From contig OU612074.1 of NCBI GenBank assembly GCA_914767715.1, forward strand, positions 9,191,501-9,255,500: a stretch of DNA of 64,000 bases. The letters run 5' to 3'. Under the pieces are notes generated by a model, which saw only the letters and a program-made list of their open reading frames with translations, was not told the origin of the DNA and ran no database searches. The stretch is from Membranipora membranacea. Its lineage: Eukaryota; Bryozoa; Gymnolaemata; Cheilostomatida; Membraniporidae. Shown piece after piece: positions 1-13,430 of this stretch. A program made the translations under genes and the position numbers. Position 1 is the stretch's first letter. Each line of letters opens with the position of its first letter.

Positions 1-119
1 GTCACTTAATTCAGACTCTGCATAACTAAAACAAATTTTTGTGGTCCCCAAAGGTTTGAATTAACTGAGCTACACTGTACATGTTGTTAGGATTTTGAGC
101 TATGACTAAATAACTTTAT

Positions 120-176
120 ACATATATATAAACTTTTATATATATATATATATTATATATACTTTATATATTTTTA
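120..176. repeat. TA-rich simple repeat
   Basis: Mostly alternating TA near the left edge; similar short TA runs occur at 10100-10125, 15290-15325 and 43910-43995. Confidence 0.7.
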
Positions 177-403
177 ATAACTAGCGAATAAGCTCCTTCA
201 GGTTATCGATGTGGCAAATGAGAAACAAAAATGCTGAGTTTGCGACATTTTTAAAACCTCTTTTCGTGTACTAGTCAAGTTCAAACTAGCAAGGTCAACT
301 CATTGTGATTGATCGTAATTTAAGTATCAGCATCGAACTTGATTTTTACACTAGCAAATTAGTGACTCCGGGACGGAGGAGTCCATAATCGGCCGATTAA
401 TGC

Positions 404-690
404 ACTCCGCACATGTGCGAACTGTTGAGACATATACGTTCGTCTCTGCAGTATAGGGCCTGAAATAATTCACCAAAACTGAGTACCCAAACTGGTAAAA
501 CAATGGAAACCCATAATTTAGAAATATTTGGGCCTAAATAGAACACTGGCTTTGATATCCCGAAACCTGGAACTCTGAGAATTGCCTTTCTGGATGGAAG
601 GCAGCGCCACCATCCCCCGTGCTGCAGAGATAGACTATGTCACAAGGCCATCCTGTGGGCAGAGTGCAAACAATGGGTAGTGTAAACACA
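404..690 (+). repeat. Dispersed repeat, copy 1
   Basis: About 285 bp matching 32558-32832 in the same direction, for example GGTAAAACAATGGAAACCCA and GATAGACTATGTCACAAGG. No coding content. Confidence 0.65.
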
Positions 691-910
691 TTGTAAGGGC
701 AGAAATCGTCCTGAGGTCATAACACCTAATTCCCTTGATGGTAATCAATCTACATGAAGTATTCCATGCTCTATTGATAAGAGATACTGCATGGATAAAT
801 TTATACTGATCTCAAACAGATTGATGTCTAATCAACTACTGATTACTCACATAATCATTCAGACTCATGCATGCATAGACATAATAATAAACCTAGACAG
901 TTATTATTCA

Positions 911-1237
911 CTGCATTTCCACGTTAGTTTTGAGGTCGAGCTGAGGCTTATTTCGAGGGTCTTCGAGCTATGGAAATGGCTCTGAGCTCACCCTTAGCTC
1001 CAAGGTTCCGCTCGCACATATATGCTCACATTACTGCGAGCTTGCGTGGCTGAGCGGTTAGCTTGAGCATCAAAGACTCAGACGCGGGAGGCCGGGGTTC
1101 AAATCCCGGTGGCGGCAGATTTTTTTGATGTTTTTTATTCTCAGCTCTATCATGGAAATGGCTGCATATTTCGAGTTCGAGCAAAGAGGTGACAACTCAG
1201 TTCGATCTAGGCCAACCTCAAAATTCACATGGAAACG
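911..1237. mobile_element. Foldback element carrying a tRNA-like sequence, copy 1
   Basis: Outer arms (about 917-948 and 1195-1237) are imperfect inverted copies around TTTTGAGGT. In the middle, 1045-1118, lies a tRNA-like part with an A-box-like TGGCTGAGCGG and B-box-like GGTTCAAATCC. It interrupts another repeat, whose uninterrupted copy is at 2716-2826. The acceptor stem does not pair well, so it is not called a tRNA gene. Confidence 0.55.
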
Positions 1238-1794
1238 TGGTGATTAACAGCTAAAGTGAGGCACTGTATTGTTGGTGACTTTACGCCATTAGATTGTGTA
1301 GTAGCAATGATGCTATCATTGATCTGCAGTCAAGGCTCCAAGTGTTTTGTTGATGACTCGATCAATATTGATTGGATTTTCAGTTTCAGTTTGAAAATAG
1401 CGGAACATGTTCCAATCAACTTGATGTTGCTTTCTCTAACAAAAGAATTTGAGGCAAACATTAATATCAGAATGTTCGTAAAAAGCTGATAAATCTACTA
1501 CAATTTTTAGCTCAAAATACAATCTATATCGATTGAGTTATCAATAGAAAAAACTGGTATATGGACTCAAATTCAACGACGACACGAATTCTACAACACA
1601 ATTCAATGAAGTAACACCATTCACAATTGAATGACTCAGTGCCTCAATGATCAAAATATCAGTGTCCTGTCTAGGTTTGATATCAAGTCTACCAACTCAT
1701 ATGATTGTTACAATTATGGTCACTAGCCCATGACAATGTATTTCCCAAATCATGAGTAAACAAAACCCGCAGACTTATTTAGTAAGTTATATGG

Positions 1795-2136
1795 CAGGGG
1801 TGGTCAAACTTTTTTGCCAGCGGGCCACTTTTAAAAATTATAGCATATTGAAGTGTGCCAGAATATATGCGCCAAGCAAGCAGGCTATCAGTCAGCGGCA
1901 TATTGAGTTTATTATTGAACCCCAGAGCTGCTGCGTATGGTGTAGCTGTAACAGCTTCATTCAGATCCTCATGTTTCTTCATATGCATGCTTAGCACTAA
2001 TGTGTTTTGGCCATGAGTAAACTTTCAGCCTAAATAAACCAGTCACAACGGGTGAGTTTCAATATGGGCAAGTGGGCCACCTAAAAATGGCATGCGAGCC
2101 AAATTTTGTCCATGGACCATAGTTTGAGCACCCCTG
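1795..2136. mobile_element. hAT-type MITE, 342 bp, with 8-bp target duplication
   Basis: Ends CAGGGGTGGTCAAACT and AGTTTGAGCACCCCTG are near-perfect inverted repeats and are followed inward by GCGGGCCAC, a sequence usual at hAT (Charlie-like) ends. Both sides carry TTATATGG (1787-1794 and 2137-2144). No transposase frame. Confidence 0.85.
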
Positions 2137-3270
2137 TTATATGGTATGGTGCCCTTTTGGGGCGTTCCATCCGTTGATATATCAGTGGTTACATCCATAG
2201 CACATATCTATTTCCTGCACTAACTCACTGAAGTATGCCTCTCTAAATCCGTTCTCATGTTCATACATAAGCATTGTATTCTCATTCTTCCATGTAGCAG
2301 TCGTAATAGCTCTGTACATTCTGCACTCCGCTGCTCCGTCCTGTGAGCTATCGTTTGGTGTTGCATCTTTACATAACTCTGTGATTTGACCTGTTTGGAC
2401 AAGCTAAAAATTTAACTAACTTATTACGGCTACAGTGTAAGTTGGTTAATTCAGACAAGGAAAATTGGTCCCTTAGGCCATATTTCAGACTTAATTCAAA
2501 CTTTGCTTAATTGGAACAAATTTAGGTGGCCCCCAGAGGTTTGAATTAAGTGAACTGCAATGCATCTGTTACCTTTAGAGAGCCCGCTGTCAATCATCGA
2601 TAGATTAAATGAAGAGAATATGAAATGGGGGCTCACACAATATCATTATTTGATGTGCTCCGAAAACAGTGTTTTCCTATTGCCATTAGTAAGCCAACAG
2701 CCAGTCTGTGAATATGTCATAGACATAATAATATACCTAGACAGGAAACCATTCACAGCTAAAGTCAGGCTCATTATTGTGGGTGACAGTATGACATTGA
2801 ATTGTGTCGTAGCACTGATGCTATGGTGGTCGATTTTGCATCTACTGTTAGTTCTTATTTCAGGCTTTTTGCTGATAACTCGAACAATATTGATCAGACT
2901 TCAAGATTGAAAGTTGCCTCCTCTGGCCATGATTTAATGATGTTTTCTCATCGAACATCTTCAGGGTGAAAGTTAAAAATTGAGTTAATAGCTGTTCATT
3001 ATATTGAATTTTTTCAAACTTTTGAAATTTATCAAATTTTCAATGGAAGACTACACATCCTTGATAACAACATTGCTTCTTCACAATCTAATATCGTAAC
3101 ATCATCCCCAATTGAATTTCTATAAGGCTATGGTATGTATAGCACTCATTGCAAAGATAAACCAAGAGGAAAAAGACAATCGAAATTGAGTTCAGTTACA
3201 TTATAACACAATATGATGACGTTACCGCAGATTACACTAATAATCTATATACACTCCTTTCGAGTATAAC

Positions 3271-3558
3271 CATTGAATTCCATATCTGGAATAGCATCAT
3301 TAGCTTTCTTTTGCAAAACAAAGGGCTTGCAAAAATAGCCAGTCCCTAGTAGCAATCCAGAAATGCCCTAATCATCGACACTGTATGGGGTATAATTACT
3401 GTTTGCAATTTTGTAAACAGGACAATTTCTCAGGCTAATTATTCATGCTACTAGGGACAGCCAATCAGATAACAGTCAGATGGGTCCCTGTGTTTAGTGT
3501 CCTAACCGTTTAACGCTATGATACTGTTTCCATTCTAAGAGAAGAATCTAATTCAGTG
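3271..3558 (-). mobile_element. hAT-type MITE, 288 bp, copy 1
   Basis: Matches 29619-29906 in reverse over its full length. Short inverted ends CATTGAATT/AATTCAGTG and identical 8-bp flanks AGTATAAC (3263-3270 and 3559-3566). It lies 53 bp beyond a coding exon of the NHL-like gene. Confidence 0.85.
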
Positions 3559-3611
3559 AGTATAACATACAAGCGAAAATGTGAATTTATTTTAAACTTG
3601 TTACGACTTAC

Positions 3612-6600
3612 CTGTTGTCAGGTCCATATCCCATAGGTATGCTGGATAGTCCAGCATGTTAGGGTTGTCAGAAGGGTCTTTGTTGAATCCCAACTCAAAA
3701 ACTTGATCTCTGAATGCTGGGTTTGGATGCCTAAGCATAAGAGCTGAGGTGAAACCGCCTGAATTGTAACTGGTGGAACCAAACTGAGCTGTTGAGTCGA
3801 AAGTACCACCGAAACTTGGTAAGAAAAAGTGTATACCTGTGAGGAATTATGTGAATCTGAGCAAGGTCATAGCAAGGTCTAAGTTAGGTCATAGCAAGGA
3901 CATAGCATGGACTCCTTGGTCATAGCAACATCTGGTCAACATATACATGAAAATCAGATATCACACAATATCAATTGGGCCACTCCAAATTAATTCCTTG
4001 ATCTAGATGAACGCCCGCCTACTTGTCATGGCTCAGATAAAATCAAAATACCGCCAGACGCCAGTTGAAAATAGTCATAAAATAATAAAATATGACCATT
4101 TGACCAAGTAAAATATAAAACATATACCCCTAAACGCCTGTCAATTCCCTATATGTATGCACATGGTATGCATGATATATAATTTTATTACCTATGGTGA
4201 AAGGTGACTCAATAGGTAAATTCGCGCCCTTGGTATCTATATTAAATAATCATTAATTATAATCATTTTCATGGGGAAATCCAACTGAATAGATTTTATG
4301 ATTAGGTATACGGTTTTTCTATATCAGCCAAATGAAACTTAGAATTATCTCCTCATTGGTAATAGGGAGACAACTTGAATTCAAGTTGGATTTCCCAATG
4401 AAAATGGGATTTCCATTGATTATTTATTGATTATTTAATATATATACCAAGGTCGCGAATTTACCTAATAGGTAAATTCGCGACCTTGGTATATATATTA
4501 AATAATCAATAAATAATCAATGGAAATCCCATTTTCATTGGGAAATCCAACTGAATCCAACTTGAATTCAAGTTGTCTCCCTATCACCAATGAGGAGATA
4601 ATTCTAAGTTTCATGTCATGAAACTTAGAATTATCTCCTCATTGGTAATAGGGAGACAACTTGAATTCAAGTTGGATTCAGTTGGATTTCCCCATGAAAA
4701 TGATTATAATTAATGATTATTTAATATTAGGTAAATTCGCGACCTTGGTATATATATTAAATAATCAATAAATAATCAATGGAAATCCCATTTTCATTGG
4801 GAAATCCAACTGAATCCAACTTGAATTCAAGTTGTCTCCCTATTACCAATGAGGAGATAATTCTAAGTTTCATGACATAAAACTTAGAATTATCTCCTAA
4901 TTGGTGATAGGGAGACAACTTGAATTCAAGTTGAATTTCCCAATGAAAATGGGATTTCCATTGATTATTTATTGATTATTTAATATATATACCAAGGTCG
5001 CGAATTTACCTATAGATACCAAGGTCGCGAAGTTACCTATTAGGTAAATTCGCGACCTTGGTATATATATTAAATAATCAATAAATAATCAATGGAAATC
5101 CCATTTTCATTGGAAAATCCAACTGAATCCAACTTGAATTCAAGATGTCTCCCTATTACCAATGAGGAGATAATTCTAAGTCTCATTGGTAATAGGGAGA
5201 CAACTTAAATTCAAGTTGGATTTCCCAATTAAAATGGGATTTCCATTGATTATTTATTGATTATTTAATATATATAGCAAGGTCGCGAATTTACCTAATG
5301 ATTATTTAAAAGGTAAATTCGCGCCCTTGGTATCTGTATTAAATAATCATTAATTATAATAATTTTCATGGGGAAATCCAACTGAATAGATTTTATGATT
5401 AGGTATACGGTTTTTCAATGATATTGATATGAAACTTAGAATTATCTCCTCATTGGTAATAGGGAGACAACTTGAATTCAAGTTGGATTCAGTTGGATCT
5501 CCCCATGAAAATGATTATGATTATTTAATATAGATACCAAGGACGTGAATTTACCTATTATAGATGAAGAGAACAAAAAATATAACATGAAAGTAAAATT
5601 CTGTCTTTCTTCTTGTTCATTGTCCATCGTTGATTTTATAATATGATACTGATTGGCCAATTAGTAGTGTGCTTGACCAATGAGAGGCAACCTAAAATCT
5701 TTTAAAAATAATCAAAATGGACTCATGGAAGGAGGCGTGGCTTGCTACTCTTGTGTCATTGGCTACTTATTTGTACACAAACATTCTGAAAGCACATGGC
5801 TTGCAATGTGAGTTAGTGGCATTAAAATGATCAAACACTCATGAGGTGGCACAGGGTCAACCATTCAAGATTTGTGTATGTGAGGGAAAACTAAAAACAA
5901 GTTGCACCTACTTGAGTTCAGGGTATATAGATAAATTAAAAAAATATTTTAACTCCAGCTGTTTGATAGGGCTAAAATATAAAATAAAAAAACATCTCCC
6001 TCCACCTACAAATCTTCAAATTGTCATCTAAATCAAGGTATTAATTTGGAGTGGCCTTATGATGAATGGGCAAGCTATTTTTTTGCAAACGCCAGCTATT
6101 TTAACAATGCCAAAAAAAGATCTTTTCAGTCAGAAATTAATTTAAGTCAAATCGCAAGTCAATTCAAGTGAATTATTCAGTCTGACTATACTGACTGTTG
6201 AATCTGTCACTTGTTATCCTGTCTTGATTCGACTGTCAGAATCTGGGGACCTTACTTCCCCTTGCATGTCCACTCTCATAACGCCGGCAGAAAACTCCAT
6301 GTGGTGAAAAGCAGTAGAGTAGTTTGATACCTAGCACTACAAGCAGCTCTTTCCATCGACATGCTTTCAATATTTGGGGCCTTTATCGGACAATTTTATT
6401 GATTACAGAGTTTCCTGCCGGTGTCATGAGAGAGAACAGGGCAGGAGAAATAAGGTCCTCAGATTCTACAAGTCAAACCAGAGTGTTTACCTGGTGACAC
6501 GCCAAAAGGTAACATTAAGTCTCAGGTATACTTTGTTCTCCAGCGTAATATCTGATATATCATACTTTTTCCAACCTGTTTCAAAAATGAAATACATGTT

Positions 6601-9600
6601 GAGAATTCAGTTTAGCCGCCTATTTATGGAGTTCTGATCGTACTTGTTGGATTGGTCATTTGCTACAACATTGTCAGTATGATCCATAGGAAATTCCCGA
6701 AATGTTGTCAATTTATTTATTTTTTTAAACCCAGCTAATTAATCGTTATTATTAATTGGTTTTTCTTGATTGAGCTCTCCAATGTGCACAGACACATAGA
6801 GTACATTATTCACAAAACTCTCACGTGCCGCATTCATGATCAACTATGTGAAGCAAAAGCATTGAAAACAAGTACCTGAACACAAGGGCGCAACACGCTG
6901 CAAACACACACAGAACAGAAGATTAGTGTTTCAAAGTAGCTCTATAACACCCCCCCCCCCCCCTTTCTGTAACTGTACTTCTATTCAGGTGTCTTGTGCT
7001 AGTCCTGACAAATTTACTGCTACATATGTGGCTTAGTGAGGTTGTGATGAGAGGACTGTTTAGCATATTTTGTATAGATCACAACGATCAAAACAACCCC
7101 CCCCCCCTCCCCACAGTTGCTTTTATAAACTGTATCATGAAAAACCGTGAACTTTTCCATCAGATTATAATGTCAAATTGGGAGCAACCAAAAATCTGCA
7201 TTTAGGAACAGTGTAACAAAATTTTAGATTGTTGCTTGCTGATAGCTAATATAGGATCTGAAAAAATGTGACCAAATAATCTGATGGAATAATCTGCAGT
7301 GCAAATGCAGAATCAACGACCTAAAGCTTTCTCATTAAAGCTGTTATATACACGATTTACTAATTAATTTGAGCAAACCAAATTTGCCTACCTTTATTAA
7401 CATAGTTCCATAGGATATCTGGGTCAAGAGGATCCTGATAAAGAGTCCTTCCTACACCCGAACTTATATGACCACAGTAGTCTGTTTTATTGAGAATTGT
7501 CTCGCCAAAGCCATATTCATCTGCCACTTTGATACCCTAGAGGAGAAACAAATGAATCACCATTGTTTTCAAACAAAACAATACCAACTATTTGATACAA
7601 ATGATCCTGACGAATGGCTACATTATATTGCTAGTAGTTCAACTCTTGGCAAAACTCGAGGAAATTTCATGAACCTGCGCCATTTTGCACCGAAATTTTC
7701 AATTCAAATATATTGTTGTGCAAATTTCCATGAGAAATCGAATTGCGTCATTTTTATTGATCTCTTCCTGTGTTGTTTTGTCCTACTATCATGTGGATCG
7801 ACCAAAGAAATGTAATCAATTTTTAGGCTTTTTGATACAAAGAAATCCCAAATTGCCACTATCCAGTAAAAGAACTACTTGGAATAAGCGGTAACAAAAT
7901 TTGTTGAATGATTCTTTCGCCCTCATACTGATGAGTAGCTGTGAAGTGTAATCCTATCATGAGGTTTGTTGTACATGAACTTGGACATGTATTTTGGAGC
8001 ATAAGGAGCTACCACCATTTTACCATGACCTAATTGAGACAGAAACTGACTTGACCTGTGACATTGCGAGTAAAACACTTTGGGCGCATGTCTACAGACT
8101 GCTATGGCTGGTGGACTTCCCTTGTTGATGGAAATCCTGTAACAAGCTGGTGATGACTTAATGTTCACAGAAAGTACTGTTGGTGACAATTTTATTTTCT
8201 ACAGCCAAAAAAGAGTCGCACAAGCCATATGGAAATTGAAAATAGAAAATCAGCGATCCACTGTACATTAAATGTGTGCAGTGGGAAATGGAGAGAGGAC
8301 GACTCTGAACGTAGGCTCAAATTTGAGCTCAGGCAGCTGTCTTTTACATTAAATTTTTTTTAAAATGGCACATTCAGAATGAACACCAGTCATGATACCA
8401 AAAAAGGTCCCCTGAAATATTCTCATTTAAAATTCAATAGAAATTTAATATGTCAAATGAAGACATGAATTATAAATTTCCTCCTCAAACGAATGCATGT
8501 GCCAGTGCCAGGACTATTTTTGTGGAAAAAGAGTAGATTTTGTTGGGGTTGTAGATGGCAGCTCGGTGTTTATGAAGGGCCGAGGAATAAGTGGAGGGTA
8601 CGGGAGGGACGCCAGAGCATTCTACTACTGGGCGGGTTGAGAACAAGGCCTTCTTTTGCAATGAGACTCTAAAATCTAAATCTCTTAGCTATACCTGAAA
8701 TGATGTACCAAAAAGAGTATAAATTCAGTGATTTTAATTGTCATCATAGCAGTGTGAATGGGGATGGGGGTTACAAGGCAATAGGTAATAGACATGAGTT
8801 CAAACTTGAAAACAAGTAGATTAGCATGGTTTTTGAAAGAAGCAGAAGAAAAGAATGTAGGTAGAATTGGAAAAAGAGCAGATCTTAAAAGAAAAGAGTC
8901 GTCTGGGAAGGTTGCCTGCTCTTGGACGATAGCATTGAACCGAGACTATGACATCATATGGCGGGAAAGAGAAAATTCAAAGGGGCTCTCTTATAACTAG
9001 GACTCCGAGGTGTGTAGATGTGTTTCAGTACTTACTCTTGTGGACAATTATAGGGTAATCTATCAATGTGCTAACATCACATTGACGACCCTGGCATGTG
9101 CATCAAGCAGCAACTCCTCGGTGGGTTCGGAAGAGTCCGCAAAGAAAGCTAGTTGTCCTCACATGATGGAAAATGGTAGAAGTACGTAAAAAAAATCTTG
9201 ATTTGGTAGAAATCATCATTTGTCGAAATAATAATGGTTTAAATTAATAAACTACGTAACTTAAGTTGTTTTCTATACAACTACCTTTATGGTAACAATA
9301 AAAAACTCACGCCTATTGTGGGGAGAATGTAAATGCCTTTTTCTTCATGATACACAAACGTTAAAGGGTCGTCTGCCGATTGACTGTTGCAATCACCTAT
9401 AGGACAAAAGAAAGAAATATATAGATTGATGCTGCAATTAATGGGTCCTAGTTTTCAAACAGAGCATAGTTGACAAATGTTCCTCATAGTGTGTCAGTGA
9501 AATAAAACACAACCGATCCACTTATTTAAATCTACATCTGTAAAATGGTTTAGCTCCTCTGTAATTCACCCCCTCTGAAAAATGCAGTAATGCAGTTTCA

Positions 9601-12600
9601 CATTCACTATATAACAATGGATCATTTAGTGACCTGGCATGGCTTTCTTTCCTACTCAACTCTACTCATTTCAAAACCAACACGTTGGCTACATTTCTGT
9701 ATGAAATCATGTGTTATGCTCAATTTACACACCACTACATAAAATCTGAACTAGCATGAGATCATAAACAAAAATGGAGGTCAAAAAGTTGTTAATTCCG
9801 TTTATAACATACTTATATATATATGATAACATACTTATATATGTACATAAAAACCTAAATAAAAACACATAATAATAATATGTTTAATCACCTTGAACAG
9901 TATCGATTCTGCCTTGATGTATTTTACGAATGCATTTACGAGGTCCATCTAAGAATAATATATCACCATTAGAGAGCTGTTGAGCAAAATATGGTGACAT
10001 TACTGTTGCATCAGCAGCATTTCCATCTGTGATAGAAGTGTCTCCCCCAGAATGTATACAAGTTCCAAAGCGACCTTTGAATCATAGATATGTAAATAAA
10101 TAAATATATATATATATATATATACATGGATCAGAGCATAGATGATAACAAAAAAATTTATTCCCTATCAGACAGCCATGTTTTTGTACTGAGGTTCCAG
10201 AGGTCTAGGTTCATAATCAGCCTGTGGCCCAGTCTCAAAAAGTTTTCTCTCAAAATTGAGATGTGAATGAACTATAAACGTACTCGTTTCATTTTAAATA
10301 TAGAGTTTATTAATACATTCCAAAGCAGTATTCTAAATTAGACTGAGAGCTAGTATGATACCAAAGCCTTGTTCTTTCACAATCACATAAATCTTTTGAC
10401 AAAGTGTGTTAATTAATAACTACAAATAGAAACACTTGGATTCATGTTTGGATTAACAATTGTTGTTACAGACCTGGAAACGTTTAACTGACATATGAGA
10501 AACATGTTTCCCCAAGACACAGCTTGATGCTATGGTTTGAGACTATGCCGACGAAGGTAAATACGAAGGTAAACAAATAGCTAATAGCAGAGAGTGCATT
10601 ATTACGAGATAAGGTATGTAATAATGCATGTGATATGTGATAATGCAATAATAATGATGACTGCAGTAGTCATCATAAACAACTGCACCAACATCTTCAT
10701 GTCTTGAGTAGTGCAAGTGCTCTCGCCCAAAAAAAAACCAATTACTGATACCGGGCGATTTGTTTATGTAAGCAGTAAAAAAAACTTCACATGTTACAAA
10801 TCAAATTCATGCACAAGCCGCAGTGTCTCAAGCTTGTACATGGTAAGTGAGCCAAAAACTGAAACTGTTGCAATGATCTATTTCATCACTTGGCAACAGA
10901 TACAATCATTAACACTCATAATTTGTCATTCTGCTAGAGGCCATACACACGGCATCTGCTAAATTATTGAATCTCTATAAAAAACCTTTAAAGCTTGCAG
11001 TCTAAGTTAGACCCTACCTGTATATTGTAGTGCTCCGATACCATCACCCTGCAATGTTCCTATGCAACCCAATTCATTGTTGCCTAATATCTCATGGCCA
11101 ACCCACAGGGTGTCACTATCAAAACGATCGATCTGAAATAAGAAACGACCCTTTGGTCATAGTAGTAATCGGGATGACATGTCTGGTCTTCTAAAAATAC
11201 AACAAATAGGCAGTGCTGAATTATGTTGGCATTTCCTGGTTGCACTATGCTTAATCAAAGCAGCTTCATCTGGCCCTAGTGATGGTCCTTTGGGCAGCAC
11301 GTTTGAAAATGACGCGGAATGTATCTACCTTCGAGGGTCTGTGCTGAACTTGATACATGTTTTAAACTGCTGAAAGTTGGGATAAGTGTCATTTAAACCT
11401 CTCTTCAGTGGAAAATAGCAAAAAATTTGGCTCTTACTTATTCAATCTGTCTCAAATCATTTCACATAATATCTTCAGACTTAAAAATCACACATTATGA
11501 GATGACGTAAAAAGCCACTTTGGGCTCATCATATATGATTGTCAACCAAAAATTAGGATGACCTATATCTCTTTGAATAAATGTAACCTGTTTTGAGATT
11601 TCTAGCAACCAAATTAGCTCAGCCATCAACTTTGCCAAAACAGCCTTTTCGGCCTCATTTCTTTGATAAGTTAAACACACTGGCGGCCAATCACATTTTA
11701 ATGAGCTGTTAATAATCAGTAGCTTGGCAGCTTTCCAACAGTGTATAGAAAATCGATTTTTGCTGACCATCCTGTACTAAACTATTCCCTGATGAATTCA
11801 TTCAAATGCAAGGTTTTACTCTATATAAATTCAACAGATTTAATGGTCAGTGGTCTCTTCCATAGGGGACTAATGAAGGGAGTTAAAGAGGTAGGAATCG
11901 AAGGGGGTGCACGGGGATTAATCATGTGAAGTGACAGGCAAGACCATTGGCTGATCAATGTAATTAGAGGCGGAGAATGGCCTTGGTCTCCGCCTCTAAC
12001 AGCCTGTCCACGTTGCGTTCTCAAGTGGTCAAGTGTGTTATATAAGAAATTGTGATTCGCAGACACCCATAAATAAAGTTGAATAGAAGCTATGATATAG
12101 CTATTGTTGTGTTGGCTCATCACACTTGGGATTATAGGGTTTAATTACAACGGTCAATTTCAATCTTGACAACGGTATCTAGGCAACCTCTAAAACCATA
12201 AATCATAACGTCAAAATTGACCAATAAGAGCTCGTATATTTTGAAGCGGATGATTTGAAATCATCGGAACTGGGCAATTTTGTATGACATTAGTCATATT
12301 TTCACCACTTTCCAATGCCATTATTGGAATGAAAATTTATTGGGCATGTGTATCACACAATTCCGCATCAGCTTGTCTGATTCCCATTAAAAATAATTCA
12401 CTGCGACTCCTCTTAATTCCGAAAAAGCAGGAGGAATTTGAATGCTGCTAACCCCATTTGAATTTGATATGGCTGGGTGATCGCTTTACATTGACTGGCC
12501 CTTATATACCGGTCGAGGGACTTTAAACGGAAAGGATATTAGTATCCTAGGTTTTTGAAAACTCCCACTATACTTACAAGCATGAAGGTCAAGTGTAGAT

Positions 12601-13430
12601 CATCAATGCTAAGTTCACCGGTACTCCCACTAACTACATCCAAGGAGGCGATAATAGCATCATGAGTTGGCGGTTCGACTGTTATTACTTCATTGAAAAT
12701 CAACCTGTTGTTTACCCTAAAACCATGAATAATCACATCATTTGCCTGGAAATGCACAGCGAAAAAAGTGTGAACAATGTGGAACCCAACATCAGAATAC
12801 ATGAATTGTAGCAAATGGGTGCACAAAAAAATACTGCGCTACCTGAAAGCCAAGTGTATCAAAAAGGGCAATTCAGTCAAGCCAGGCCAACTCAAGTCCA
12901 GTCAAGCCAGGCCGAGCCAAATATAGTAAAGCCGAGCCAAGTCCGATCCATTAAAGTCGAATTTACTTAAACGGGTTTAATTGTCCCAATGTATTCTTGA
13001 TTCAGCTCATAAAGCAAGGTGAACACAGAATTTTTCGTCACATTGAACAATCGGATTTGAACTGCATCAACCCTTGACAAAACTGGAAAAACTTGTCAAT
13101 ACGTGGTAAGTATTATGTAATTTATCCTGATGACACCAAATGTGAAATGCAATGATAATGACAAAAGTTAATCTTTGAATCCCTAGGAGTAGTAGAAGTA
13201 GACCTACTTGATTTTGGTTGTTAGCCCAGTTCCAGTCGGTCAATAGCGAATTACCGGATTAGAAAAGGAAATCAAGGCAAAAGGAAAGTTTTGTCAAAGT
13301 TTTGTCAAAACAAACGGCTACAAGGCATAGCACACTTGAGCAGTGTACCTTATACTCACGTAATTGCAACAGATAGCCCAACAAGTACACTGGTGAGCCA
13401 AAGTAGCAGCGTTGCTTCCCTTTGAAACAT
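3612..13430 (-). CDS. Secreted NHL-propeller-like protein, 3' end beyond the left edge
   Basis: I do not recognise the family. Nine exons on the minus strand join in phase: 13430-13360, 13072-12973, 12745-12578, 11132-11018, 10074-9892, 9396-9311, 8198-7929, 7536-7392 and 3836-3612, about 454 codons. The last visible exon ends at a good donor, so the gene continues left. Exon 1 begins with a start codon and a hydrophobic stretch (LLLWLTSVLVGLSVAI) typical of a signal peptide. The exon at 10074-9892 reads GDILFLDGPRKCIRKI, close to the NHL beta-propeller pattern, preceded by a DGNAADATVMSPYF-like stretch also usual in NHL repeats. N-glycosylation sequons (NVT, NKT) fit an extracellular protein. 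The donor after 12973 is weak (GTTTAA), so that junction is the least certain. Its job is unknown; extracellular or membrane-attached binding protein is an inference. Confidence 0.6.
4214..5556. repeat. Array of about five near-palindromic repeat units
   Basis: Units at 4214-4466, 4470-4728, 4729-5011, 5042-5296 and 5311-5556, plus a fragment at 5012-5038. Most start AGGTAAATTCGCG and end with its reverse complement, and each half mirrors the other around a centre near CTAAGTTTCATG. The array lies in an intron of the NHL-like gene. Each unit could fold into a long hairpin. This looks like serial insertion or tandem growth of a foldback MITE. Confidence 0.8.

Larger units (their letters stand above)
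1..3611. other. No coding exon seen; repeat-rich flank or intron
   Basis: Apart from the repeats listed separately I see only short frames without family resemblance. Two related repeat copies lie at 880-1320 (interrupted) and 2716-2826. The NHL-like gene must continue to the left, so this is probably intron. Confidence 0.5.

Noticed and set aside
1045-1118. Possible tRNA gene (Ser/Leu-like)
   Set aside because: A- and B-box-like motifs are present but I could not find a pairing acceptor stem, and a diverged copy at 47330-47415 lies in the same kind of repeat, so it is treated as a tRNA-derived element.
2560-2910. 116-codon frame with hydrophobic segments
   Set aside because: Its DNA is a dispersed repeat related to 880-1320, and the related copy does not keep the frame.
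4214-5556. Possible CRISPR-like array
   Set aside because: Units are about 250 bp, near-palindromic and without short unique spacers, and the host is eukaryotic.
8794-9000. 68-codon Lys-rich frame
   Set aside because: It lies antisense within an intron of the NHL-like gene with no splice sites, neighbours or family support.
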